A model generated the notes under the pieces. It was not told the origin of the DNA, did no database searches, and saw only the letters and a list, made by a program, of their open reading frames with translations. A program made the translations under genes and the position numbers. Below, in pieces: positions 20,266-30,186 of a stretch of DNA of 64,000 nucleotides (positions within the stretch are counted from its first letter, which is position 1; every line of letters begins with the position of its first letter). Origin of the DNA: Skeletonema tropicum (Eukaryota > Bacillariophyta > Thalassiosirophyceae > Thalassiosirales > Thalassiosiraceae); NCBI GenBank assembly GCA_037178625.1, contig CM074132.1:1550001-1614000 (forward strand). The letters are read 5' to 3'.

Positions 20266-22817
20266 CTACCTAAACCTATTCTGCCTCCGAGTTTTCACGT
20301 TCCGCGACCATTTTTTGGGGAGAGAAAGTTCTTCAATTGATACATTAACATCAACAATGTATGATTGAAGCATAGACGTATACACGTCAGGAACAGCACG
20401 AAGTTGTTTCAAGACGTACTCGCCAACCATTCCATCCGAGCAGCACTGCCGAAATGCTCGAGTTATAAAGTGATTACGGCGAGCATCATCCATCGGCATT
20501 AGTTTCCGACACAATCTGATATAAGACCCATATACGACGTGATTGGCCTCAATATCAGAGCTTTGTAGCTCTTCGTAAGTTTCAATGCCGACCTTCAGAG
20601 CCTCTTCCTTCTCTTCCTTCCTCCCAAAAGCATAAGCGCACGCATTAAGTACTGCAGCATAAACGTATACGTTCGGCTTCATTTTCTGTTCGCCTTGCTC
20701 ATACAGCTTCGTCATCCTGCGCAATAAAGTCCGCGCCTCACGAGCTTTGCCAGGGAACTTGCTCTTCGAAAATGCGTTGATCACAGTTGAAATGCTCAAG
20801 ACATCCGGTTGGGCGGCCTTATCTCCTCCTTCATAGAGCCGAAACATGATCTCAAGAAGGCCCAGAGCCTTCACTGGTGCATTTCTATCGGATGATTGCG
20901 ACCATGCATTCAAAACAGAGTTGTAGGTAGTCGTGTCTGGCTTGATTACCGTCTTCCCTTTCAAAGAACGAGAAGTCATTCTATCAAGTAACGCCACTGC
21001 TCTGTGGGCTTCTCCTCGCTTCCCCCAGGCGCTTATAACTATATTGTAAGAATAAACATCAGGCTCAATATTCCAAACTCCGGAGTCGAACGAATTTTCA
21101 AGATTGTCAAGCATTTCCTCTGCATCTGCTGCAGCTCCCGGCCGACCACTCTTGGCAAAAGCGTCCAGAACGGAGTTATAGCTAATGATATCCGGCTCAG
21201 CGTCAATTTTTCCTGCTTCATATGATTGCTCCATTTGTTCAAGTAGACGATTAGCCCGTTTCGGAGAGTCCGGTTCGTTACTATTTGCGATGTTGTGAAT
21301 GACAGAATTGAAGGTAACATCATCTGGCCGCACATCATCGTTCCCTTCCTCATACAGTTTGAACATTTTCCTAAGAAGCGCCTCGCTCCTTTCCCCTGCC
21401 TGGCGACTTCCACATCTTCCCCTGATAAGAACGAAATGTTGAGGAGAGTTGTGAGAATCTATGAAAGCGTTGCACGATGAAATAAATTAAAAGATACTCA
21501 CCACACTTTGATTACAGCATTGTAAGTCACTGTATCGGGTTTGATTCCCTGATTCCCCATTGAATACATGGCTTCCATTCTTTGCAACAGCTGCTCTGCC
21601 TTTTCACCCGCATCTCTTTCCCCACTATTTGCCCAGGCCGTCAATATTGACGTGCAGCTTACTTTATCCGGTTCAATGTCCTTTGCAATACCTCCCAGCC
21701 CCGATGATGATGCGTCTTCCATCATTGAGAGTATACGCCTAGCATCCTTCGCAGCATGCTTTCCATTCTTTGTGTTTGTGGGCGTTCGTGCATATGCCTT
21801 AATCACCGTATTGAAACTGCTCCTATCCGGCATAATATTCCCTTTGCCGTTCTTATATGAATCTATCAAAATATTCAACAACCGTTCCGCTTCCTTTCCA
21901 GCATCTGCCTTTCCACTAACAGCTATCCGGTTCATCACATTATTGTAATATCGTACATCAATATCATCAGTATGTCGTTGCCTCATCCGATGCAACAGTT
22001 CTTCTGCCTTCACTTCCGCCCCATTATACCGAGATTTACACCACCCATCCAATACAGTGGCATAACATCGTAAAGAATTGGATAATATTTTGTCTTCCCC
22101 CTTGTGGGTACGTTCCATCAAATCCAACAACGACGTGGCATGTAGCAAATCCACATGAGAGTTGGTCTTCAACCAAGCCCGAATCACCGAATGATACATA
22201 TCTGCAGTCATGAACTGGTTCATGCGCTTATTCCCCGCTAATTTTTCTTCGATTAGTTCACGTAGACATTGTTCACTCATTTCAGCGGCTAGTGTACGTG
22301 TACCACGATGATTGGTGGTGAGTTTCGACCAACTTGAGATTAATTTGGCAAATTCTTGCATCTGTTCGGAGGACATATCTCCTATGAGTGCTGTTTCTTC
22401 ACTATCATTTGTCTTTTCAGAAGGAATACTTTTAGATAGATGATATTCGGTTAGCTGCTTGAGTTCTTCAGTGCTGTAATTTGCATAGGGTCTGGTAGTA
22501 CGTTTGTTCCTTCGTCGCGGAGATTTGTTGGTGTTATTGCGTTGCTTCGATTTATGCTTATTGCGTCTTTTGGCAGTTGATTTGTTGTCACTTGATTTCA
22601 ATGATGGAGATTTGTTCTCGCCTTTTGCCGCGACGGAAGCACCACTTCCTTTTGTAGCAAGGAGGGCTAGGGGGCCTACTTGTATTCTGTTTCGTCGATC
22701 TGAGTTGCGTTCATAATGTTGCTGTGCCAGTCTTCTACTTTGCGACGATACCGACGGAAATGCATGAGTATTCACCACAAATTGAGACCACGCAAGTATC
22801 GATAACAGAGCTAACAT
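20266..22817 (-). CDS. plastid-targeted pentatricopeptide repeat (PPR) protein
   Basis: Two exons on the minus strand: 22817-21502 and 21421-20266 (823 aa). The intron is GTGAGT...CAG, phase 2, and the splice restores VTYNAVIKVWGRCGS without loss. The N-terminus (MLALLSILAWSQFVVNTHAF then P) is a signal peptide ending in the 'AF' cleavage motif that directs diatom proteins into the plastid. A basic, low-complexity region follows, then about 12 or more PPR units recognisable by P(D/N).. .YN.V..A..KS....A..LL..M (DVTFNSVIHNIANS, DIISYNSVLDAFAKS, DVYSYNIVISAWGKRG, DTTTYNSVLNAWSQS). PPR tracts bind specific RNA sequences; this one probably acts in plastid RNA processing, stability or translation. 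No DYW or SMR tail is present. Confidence 0.88.
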
Positions 22818-23694
22818 AATAGTACTTTGTTGATAGCAGCTATCAACAAGTTTTTAGTTTGGTGCTGATGATGTCCAATCAGAGGCAGCGATTTGCAGCG
22901 TTACGAGCTGTGGCCGAAGAGAAGCAGTTTTCTCCTGTACTATGCTCTAGCACCACAACTAGAGACAACGACGCTATGAACGAATATCAAATGATAATAT
23001 TATTCACAACGACAAGTTCATCAGGGTCTATCTCTCATGGCGGGCGGGTGCGGCAGTGATGACGTTGGCATGATTGCCCTTTGATTGCCTTTGCCCATGA
23101 TCATGACGTCGGCAGGAGGCTTGTTCCACGTCGCGGTGCTAAAGGGTCGTAGTGACACATCGAGTGCCGACCGTCTTTAGTCTCTCTCGAATTCACATTT
23201 TCGACACTTGAGTTCGACCAAAAGTACTTAAATAGTATGGTATTACAATTAAGATCCAATGTCGTGGAGCGTAATGCATTTCAGTTCCACCAAAACTCAA
23301 ATGCATCGGGGGTTCAAGTGAGTCGAACGCAGACTTCAAAACATCATAGGCCCAAAAACTAACTACAATGCCTTTGAGCATGTGAGAGGATACAATACCC
23401 CAATGTATTCAGTTCAATATCAGCAACTTTGTCACAAGTCAAAAGCGTAGATTCCGCTAATTCATTGGGGTTCAAATCGCATTTGAGACATAGGCATAAC
23501 ATAAAAATGCTACAGGCATATATAAATGAAAATATTACTTCGTGTCCGTGAAAAGTGAAACTATCAGCTTCCCACACCCACAGAGCATCAAAGATGGAGT
23601 ACTTTCTTAGGGACCAGTTGGCTTCATTTCATTATGTATCAAGTTAGCACTAGTCTAGCATTAGCATTGGCCGCACGAGTACGAGTACGACTCT
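22818..23694. other. intergenic, promoter of the PPR gene and 3' flank of the HSF gene
   Basis: No supportable gene. Two TGACGT motifs lie near 23060 and 23104 (listed separately). The right end, from about 23646, is shared with the duplicated HSF fragment at 31.8 kb. Confidence 0.45.
23060..23110. promoter_or_regulatory. paired TGACGT motifs upstream of the PPR gene
   Basis: TGACGTTGGC at 23060 and TGACGTCGGC at 23104 share ten-base cores and lie 240-290 bp upstream of the PPR start. They match the TGACGT core recognised by bZIP factors in diatom CO2/light-responsive promoters. Role is inferred. Confidence 0.3.
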
Positions 23695-24763
23695 TCATTC
23701 AACCTGCTGAATTGCACCTTCAATGAAGTTTGCAAAGTCATCACTGATATCACAATCATTATAATCCCAGAAGGGCAATGGCTCAAAATCCTCATTACTT
23801 TGCCTGAGTGGGCTGAAGCAGGAAGCATTGGAATTGGCTCGGAATATATTATGAGACGTGTCTTGGTGGGACTGCGACGTTCCTTCAAAACTTGCTTGAT
23901 TCATACACGCCATTGACGCACTAGTGTCGGCTTGAAAGGGCGGTAGAAAGCGCATGGATGGGACACTTCGACCGTCATTGGAGTCCAAACCGAATTCGTA
24001 TGGGCTGTCAAATCCTGGCGAGACAATTCGATGATTGTTGTCATTGAAGCTGGCTTGCAGCGGAGTAGAAGTAGAATTCATCGTCAAATCATGATGATGA
24101 TGCGTCATAGAAGAACTTTGTATCTTCAGGATGGCTTTCCCCATTTCATCAAGCACAGCTGATGGTTGCGTTTTGCAAATGGGAAGACGTGGCATATCTT
24201 CGAAATTTGGAACCTTGCAGCCATCGCTACTGTCAACTGTGTTGCCCTTGATCTTTGTTCTGACCATATGCTCCATAGATTCAGGTACTCCACGAAGGAA
24301 GTTGTCGTGGTACCAGACTTTTTCATTGCCTCGACCGATTCTATGAATGATACCAGCAAATCATTATGAGAATAACGTATATTACAGAACGAAGAAGGCC
24401 AACAGCAACAGCTATGGCTGTGTATGACGGAATGCGAGTTCGAAAATATCATACAACTACTCACCGATGGAATCCCCACAGATGCAACTGCCTATTGAAA
24501 GATCGGATTTTTGTCTGATTGAAGAACACTGGAACAACCTCCTTCATGAATTTGTCCTTGTCGAGTACCTTAAACGCACGTCCATGTGGCAGCCACGTGA
24601 CTGCCTGGGCAAACTCGGGAATGTTATCCTTATCCGCGAGCTCTAACATAGCATAGAGCTTGATAGGGAATTCAGACTTTGGGCTTCTCGGAGATGTCGA
24701 TGTCGATGTAGGCTTATTGCTGCACGTAGCTCTTTCTGGGGCGGAGCTTTGATTGAGAATCAT
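23695..24763 (-). CDS. heat-shock-factor (HSF) type transcription factor
   Basis: Two exons on the minus strand: 24763-24465 and 24340-23695 (314 aa). The intron is GTGAGT...TAG, phase 2, joining FHR to IGRGNEKVWYHDNFLRG. The DNA-binding domain spans about residues 30-125: FPIKLYAMLELADK, AVTWLPHGRAFKVLDKDKF, VVPVFFNQTKIRSFNRQLHLWGFHRI, WYHDNFLRGVPE. This is the winged helix of HSFs; the recognition helix is the K.RSFNRQLHLWGF segment. No heptad-repeat trimerisation region is obvious after it; the C-terminal half is Ser/Asn/His-rich and ends in acidic/aromatic patches (DFEPLPFWDYNDCD) that may activate transcription. Diatoms have many HSFs, so the specific role is unknown. A truncated copy sits at 31.8-32.4 kb. 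Confidence 0.9.
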
Positions 24764-25000
24764 TTCTCTCTCTATTCGGTTTCTCTGGCTCTGGAATGGA
24801 CGATGGATGAATGGATATAGTATTTTACTCGCTCGTCCTGAGACGGGTATTGAGTTCGATTGCGTTGGAAGTTATTCCCTTTCATTAGATAAGGAGGAAA
24901 AAATAGGGAAAGGTTGATGCATCTCTCTTTCTCTCTCTCTCTAGAGAGAGATTATGTAGATTTTAGGGTTGTGTGAAGCGCAAGAATAAGTCCACGAACA
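24764..25000. other. HSF 5' flank with a TC-rich microsatellite
   Basis: Upstream region of the HSF gene. A (TC)n tract meets a short (AG)n tract at about 24922-24951, giving a self-complementary CTCTCTAGAGAG core. Homology with the second HSF copy ends near 24825. Confidence 0.6.
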
Positions 25001-25008
25001 TTTCCGAA

Positions 25009-25566
25009 CAGGGTTGTGCACCCGAGGGAAAATCCCGTCGGGTATGGGTACGGGTATGGGTATCACTGGAAAAGGGGCCTCGGGTATGGGTATCGGGTAT
25101 ATACCCGATACCCGAGTCAAAATACTCGGGCATCGGGTATTGGGTATGGGTATTTATTTTAGCGATTATACTACTAATTCCTACCACTTTTAGCGAAATT
25201 GTTGGGTACTTAGAGCAAATTTTGGTGACTCATTTCTCCAACGCTCGAAAGGAGGCTTTGTGGATTTGGAACTGGAGATAAAATCTTTCCGAAATCGGGG
25301 CAGTTCGCCCGATTTGAAGAAATATTGGATCTTCTAGGTCAAAAACTTAAGTACTTTGGGCTAAAATGGCCCCTAAACCGACCTTTTCCCACACGAAAAT
25401 CACAAAATACCCATACCCGAAATGCTGGGTATTTTACTCGGGTATCGGGTATCGGGTAATACCCGAAGGGGACTTTTTACGAGTATCGGGTATCGGGTAT
25501 ATACCCGTACCCGAGCCAAAAACCTCGGGTATCGGGTATGGGTGCGAACTCGGGTGCACAACCCTG
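25009..25566. mobile_element. non-autonomous hAT-like element (MITE) with 8-bp TSD
   Basis: Perfect 18-bp terminal inverted repeats: CAGGGTTGTGCACCCGAG at 25009-25026 and its complement at 25549-25566. The element is flanked by an identical 8-bp target-site duplication TTTCCGAA (25001-25008 and 25567-25574). CAGGG...CCCTG ends with 8-bp duplications are the hallmark of hAT elements. It is 558 bp long and carries no coding frame. Both subterminal zones are packed with CGGGTA/TACCCG hexamers in both orientations, often spaced as CGGGTATCGGGTAT, a plausible binding array for a transposase encoded elsewhere. Confidence 0.88.
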
Positions 25567-25599
25567 TTTCCGAACATTTCTTAACACGCATGTGTTAAC

Positions 25600-25998
25600 C
25601 GAAAGCGACCCAAAATGAAGCGAACACTTGATGAGTATATAGGCCTTTACATGATGCGAACTCAATTTTTCAGTGCTGTTTGGTGCGAACGCCTGAGAAG
25701 GCCTCATACTCCTATGTAAGCAAGGGAGAAGACTAACCTTTCTATTTGCTACTTACTGTAAGGAGTATTGCCTAAGGCAGGGAGTAGCAACTAAAAAAAT
25801 CTATCTATCCATCTACTTATCTACTCCATCTCTCTCTCTCTAGCCTAGAGCAAGGGAGAATAACTAGAGAGAGAGAGAGAGAGAGGGCTACTAAGGGCTG
25901 AAGGGCTCCTTACATAGTTTACACCAGCGGGACGCGCATAATTTTACTCTTCTGTAATGAATGACAGCTGCAAACCGACAAGATATAAATTACTCCGA
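25600..25998. other. intergenic with GA/TC microsatellites
   Basis: Short simple repeats at 25826-25840 (TC)n and 25866-25885 (AG)n, forming a possible stem with the intervening GCCTAGAGCAAGGGAG. No gene is seen. Confidence 0.5.
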
Positions 25999-26256
25999 AA
26001 CAAGCAAGCACCACGCCTAAGCAGGAAGCAACAGGAACTCAGCTCTTTGAAACGAGTCGCAAGTGTTTCTAAAGGTGAAACATTTTGGCACTACAACTAC
26101 ATCCTATTGAAGGTCCCACAGTAGACGTAACGAACTTCCCTTGCATAGGCATAGGTAGACATCGATTTGACGTGAACACTTCACTGCTCAGTTAGATTCT
26201 GCAGCCAGGTCCAAAATCGAGAGTGAAAGAGAATTATCCATCGCTCAAAATCAGAA

Positions 26257-27061
26257 ATGCAGCCAACTGATAGCGATGTTCTGTCAGGCCGTGGAGCTTG
26301 GTACAATCAACATCCCGGCAATAAGCAATTTCGGAAGATGATTGACAAGCAGAAGGTAAGATATTTTGCACAGTCCCAATATTTTTCTTTCGCCCAATTG
26401 CCGAACGTATGAAATGATAGCTGAGTCATAATCTCTATAATCTCCACATTCCACTGTTTTTCCACATAGGATGCCTATAATATGGCTGGCACGAAGAAGC
26501 AAAAGACGGACATCTACAAGGCCATCATTGAAGCCGTCTATTCGAAGGATCCCCCCGGTAGATTTCTCAAAAGGTGTTCTGAAACTGGTCAATGGAAGAA
26601 GCTGTCGGACAGAGAAGCAGCCGATAGGGTAGTGCAAGCGATGGCGTATGCCAGTAGAGGAAAGGAGGAATCGAATCGGAGGAGAGAAGAACTGCGGCGT
26701 TTCCGTCGAAGATCTCGGCAGCAGAGCGTTTATCGCTCGGTTCATCTTATACAAGACGAGTCAACGAACCAGGTGTTAGATCAAAATAATTCATCTTCTG
26801 TGGCACATCATGAGCTTGCTGTCCGGAGGGGAGGAGCACAAGGCACAAGGAATAACACACAATCTGCAACTGATCTGGTTCGTGTGCTTGGAAATTCCAA
26901 TCTGCAGCAGCAACTTCATCTTCTACAGCAATGGCATCAATCTAGCACTAGCGCAGTTGCCACCCTCCCAACAACTGCAGACAATACGTCCAGCAATGAA
27001 AGTGCAGATCAGAATGGATTGATCCAGCTACTTCTCCAGATGCAGCAGCAGCAGCAGCAGC

Positions 27062-27107
<46 letters not shown>

Positions 27108-27474
27108 GCAACTTCTTCTTCGGCTTCAGCACAATTTGGGTCCCCCGAATAATCCTTTGGGACAGTTACTGCAGCCACAAACTGCACTTGCTGATTTGAA
27201 TGTTGGGATGACTCATCATCTGCTGAATCAGGCACAACAACAGCAACAACTGCAGCAACCAAATCAGCTTCTCCTCCTCCAGCAACTCTTGAATCAGCAG
27301 AATGTGATCCCGTCAGCGTCACTTCCTATGTCAATCTCCACATCTGCCCCATTCTTGAGGGGGCGTCAACCTCAGTCAGCTACTAATCTCTCACTGAATC
27401 TGCAGCAGCAATCGAATCTTGTAGCATCAAATGCACTTTTGCTCAACAACGTGCTGAGCCATTTGCAACGCTAA
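26257..27474 (+). CDS. DUF6824-domain protein with polyglutamine, copy A
   Basis: Two exons: 26257-26355 and 26470-27474 (367 aa), intron GTAAGA...TAG in phase 0. Exon 1 encodes MQPTDSDVLSGRGAWYNQHP and GNKQFRKMIDKQK, the DUF6824 start (DVL.GRG...N.HPGN..FR..); exon 2 continues DAYNMAGTKKQKTDIYKAII, GRFLKR, GQWKKLSDREAADRVVQAM. This domain is widespread in diatoms and other stramenopiles; a DNA-binding role is suspected, not shown. Basic Arg-rich residues follow, then a Gln-rich activation-like region with a pure run of 23 Gln (27043-27111; mixed CAG/CAA). Likely a nuclear regulator. It has a close paralogue at 58.65-59.86 kb with a shorter Gln run. Confidence 0.83.
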
Positions 27475-28000
27475 CCAAATCTAAGCGTAGGGATATCCAA
27501 GGTGTAAGAGGAATCGTCTAGTATGATTACTCTGTCATGAATATTCACAGCTCACAAATTCTTCTTCCTTCCATGTTGACCTCGCCTCCTCGGCGAATAT
27601 CACTTCACTGTAAATCCATGTTGTACATAGACTTCAACAGAAAGCAATCGTTTAGCACTAGCCAACCCATTCATTACTTTCATAGATGCAGTACGTGAAG
27701 ATGGAGGAGTGTGCAAGTGCAAGTAGTGTCTCGCGAATTCCAAATTATTGTAATGAAGGGAAGAAATCTGAAATCAGTTACTAAGATTGATTTTGCCACA
27801 TCAAATATGAAAAAAGACGATCAGACTATGATTGAACCTGCAGATATACTGTTACTTCTTTACTGTTGTATACTACTAGTCTTTTAGAAAGTAATAATCT
27901 TCAATCCTATACGGTGACATTTCCATTTCGCGTCTTGCGGCTGTCTATGCAGATGCCAGACCAAGCAACTTGGAGCATTTAAGATCCAAATGATCCGAAG
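27475..28000. other. 3' flank of DUF6824 copy A, duplicated sequence
   Basis: Everything here matches 58140-58653 in inverted orientation, so it belongs to the segmental duplication. It ends at the CCGAAG target copy (27995-28000) of the inserted transposon. No independent gene. Confidence 0.7.
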
Positions 28001-28232
28001 GCTAAGTCTATGGTCAGCCTAGCCAGGGTGTTCGTTCTCGGCGAATATTGGTGCTGTGAACAAGTGGGGCACAGATCTGAAAAGCTGGGAACAAGCTGGG
28101 CTCAAATCCGTAGCGGGCTAAGCTTAGTTTTGATGTTGGAAAAATAGTTTTCCACGTACGTAGGAACTCATACGAATTTGGCGCGGGAGGGTTCTCATCT
28201 TCCACCTCACCATAAGCCTGACCCGCCAAAAC

Positions 28233-28672
28233 CTTCAGAGGAACAAAACCATTTTTTCACACACACCCACCATGGTAACTTGGCCGTAGGGAGATCGATA
28301 GGCTGGCACATGTACTCTACTTTATGTCGGAAACGACGATAGGATCGTTTTCGGCTATATCTCACGATGTTAAATCTTGTTCATTTAGTTTGGGTTCCAT
28401 CAGCCCTACGAGAAACAGTGATTCCATTGTAAGCTAGAGTTTGTTAGCCAAATTTGTCCAGTAATTACTATGGGCCGACAAAAATGCTTATCTTGGCGAG
28501 GAAATAAGATATTTATATGATTCTTTCATACTCAAGACCCGCACGAACACACTCGAAAGGGCTGTATCATTGGTTCTGTCTATATCTTGTCCATAGGGGA
28601 AATAAAATTCGGGGCTAGTTAGTACGGCCGCCATGGTGGAGGTGTCTAAAAAAAGGTTTTGTTCCTCTGAGA
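28233..28672. repeat. inverted-repeat pair inside the 28-kb transposon
   Basis: CAGAGGAACAAAACC plus about 30 further partly matching bases (ending CCACCATGG) at about 28235-28278 recur inverted at about 28628-28671. This could be the footprint of a 440-bp MITE nested in the larger element. No target-site duplication was found, so nesting is unproven. Confidence 0.5.
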
Positions 28673-28763
28673 CGGGCGAAAGACAGGCTTATACACGACC
28701 AACCGACCCTCACCACCATGGCAAGCTACTTGAGACAAGTCATAACAACATAAAATAAATAGG

Positions 28764-29968
28764 ATGATGAACACCAGAAAAGACGTTCCTACTTCTGGCA
28801 GTTGTTCTCCGACGGCCGCTGCGATAAGGGAAATTAGGGTGTCGCGTGTTGAGTTCCAAAAGCCGACACTCAAAAAGAGAAAAAATGCAGGAGGCGATGT
28901 TGCGGGCTGGTACAAAGTCTCATATTCTACGTTTATCACGATGCCAAATGGACGTCCAAAGGAAATCAAAACTCATACTACAAAAGATATGCAGAATCAT
29001 TCAGAAGATATGATGAAAAAGACTCGGGGTGCAATTGATTCTCAATTGGAGGAGTTGGACGTTCATCTTGATGTCCGTCTTGGTGCGGGCTATTGTACAT
29101 GGAAACGGATGTCTTTTGGAAATATCTTATCACCCTGGAAGGAATAACGAAACACTATCAGATTGCTGTTGCTAATGAAGGTATAGTTAATATGCGTCAG
29201 AAGCCATGCTGGTGTCCACGATGCATGAAAGCTCTGAGCAAACCTTCATCGGGCTGGAGTTCGACACCCTATCAAATAGCAGGATGCAAATCTCTCTCCC
29301 GTCGACATGGTGCAAATAATACTGCATATGAATTCACAAAACACGCTTGCGCGAAGACAGCCGGCCGAAACGTTGCTGAAGTTGCTGAACAAATCCGTCA
29401 TGAACGTTCAGAACTGAACGATGTTTGTGCGCAGTTGACTGTCGGGGAATGGATTGTATTTCACGGCAAAGACATTAATGGCAATGAAGACCCTGACCAA
29501 CCAATCTGGCTTGGTCGGGTGATGCCGAATCCTGCTTGGAGTGGGCAAGGAGTGCTTCGGAATACGACCGGCTCGGCATTAAGTTATGACATGGGTGTCG
29601 AGGTGCAAAACAACGAAGTTGCAATATATGTTCAATGGTACGAGAAGATGGACTTAAACTCTGATGAACGCAAATATCGCGTAAATGGAATATTGTCACC
29701 GTCAGTCCAAAATAATCAACTTTTGCTCCATACTGGACTCAAGATGCAGCAGATGCTTGGAGATTCCAATCCTGTGGCAAGAAGTCGACCAGGATCTGAC
29801 AGACAGCGACGAACGACGGCAGCTGCATCTTCCAGTTTGGGAGAGTATGCTCGACCAAGGCAAAACAATCAAAGCAGTTACGAGAGTTGGCACAACAGGG
29901 AATACGGTATTGTATGGGAGATGACTGAGTCGGATCGTGACTTTGCACTTAGTAGGCGTGAGTTATAA
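28764..29968 (+). CDS. transposon-borne split ORF of unknown family
   Basis: Two overlapping frames: 28764-29147 (127 aa from ATG) and 29099-29968 (289 aa from the first ATG), the second in another frame, so translation would need a frameshift or splice near 29100-29147. Part 1 has a basic N-terminal half (FQKPTLKKRKNAGG) and ..QLEELDVHLDVRLGAGYCTW. Part 2 has a Cys pair CWCPRC at its start, HACAKT, then VGEWIVFHGKD, QPIWLGRVM and EVAIYVQWYEKMD, the last three resembling a small beta-barrel reader module. No DDE/D triad or tyrosine-recombinase motif is clear to me. It lies wholly between the TIRs, so it is element cargo or a decayed transposase. Confidence 0.45.
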
Positions 29969-30186
29969 TTATAATGCGTATAACTTTTTCATTTTACACT
30001 TTTGCACTTAGCCCGTTCTGGATTCAGACTCAGCTCACTGAGAGCAGCAATTTAAGCGAATAAAAAGTATGTGTAATGTATGTGGTGACCGAGAACTAAC
30101 AAAAGGGGCAAAAGTGGCTAGGCTGACCATAGACTTAGCCCGAAGCTAATTCATCACATTTCTCGTCGAAGTCTCCCAAAAGATCA

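Larger units (their letters stand above)
28001..30139. mobile_element. DNA transposon with 25-bp perfect TIRs and 6-bp TSD (superfamily not assigned)
   Basis: Left end GCTAAGTCTATGGTCAGCCT(+5) at 28001-28025 is the exact complement of the right end at 30115-30139. The flanks are an identical CCGAAG at 27995-28000 and 30140-30145. The inverted duplicate at 58140-58145 has a single CCGAAG with no insert, so the boundaries and the 6-bp TSD are confirmed by an empty site. Length is 2,139 bp. It contains a split ORF (28764-29968) and an inner inverted-repeat pair. A 6-bp duplication is uncommon among the main DNA-transposon superfamilies (hAT 8, mutator 9, mariner TA, piggyBac TTAA, Harbinger 3), which is why I leave the class open. 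Confidence 0.92.
25999..30186 (+). repeat. segmental duplication, copy A (inverted relative to 58.1-60.2 kb)
   Basis: About 2.05 kb here (excluding the transposon at 28001-30139) matches 58103-60186 on the opposite strand, covering the DUF6824 gene, its promoter and its 3' flank. Left homology begins around CAAGCACCACGCC with several small indels. Right homology ends after CCCAAAAGATCA at about 30186. Copy A carries only the 3' end of the small gene that is complete next to copy B, suggesting that copy A is the derived one. Confidence 0.9.
27945..30186 (-). pseudogene. 3' remnant of the small gene at 57.8-58.2 kb, split by a transposon
   Basis: Read on the minus strand, 30186-30140 plus 27994-27945 match the last 32 or so codons of the complete gene at 57839-58198 (compare ..LDLKCSKLLGLASA-stop here with ..LDLECPKLLSLAYAA-stop there). 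The 5' two thirds are absent because the duplication ends at 30186, and a 2.1-kb transposon sits inside, so this copy cannot be functional. Confidence 0.75.

Noticed and set aside
24963..25707. Short frames rich in GYG/YIP and DTRYP
   Set aside because: They translate the CGGGTATCGGGTAT arrays of the hAT-like MITE and are not coding.
26948..27322. Val/Ala-rich minus-strand frame
   Set aside because: Antisense shadow of the polyglutamine tract of DUF6824 copy A; the same occurs at 58806-59165 for copy B.
28233..28672. Nested MITE within the 28-kb transposon
   Set aside because: The inverted-repeat pair is clear, but no target duplication or empty site was found, so it is recorded only as a repeat.
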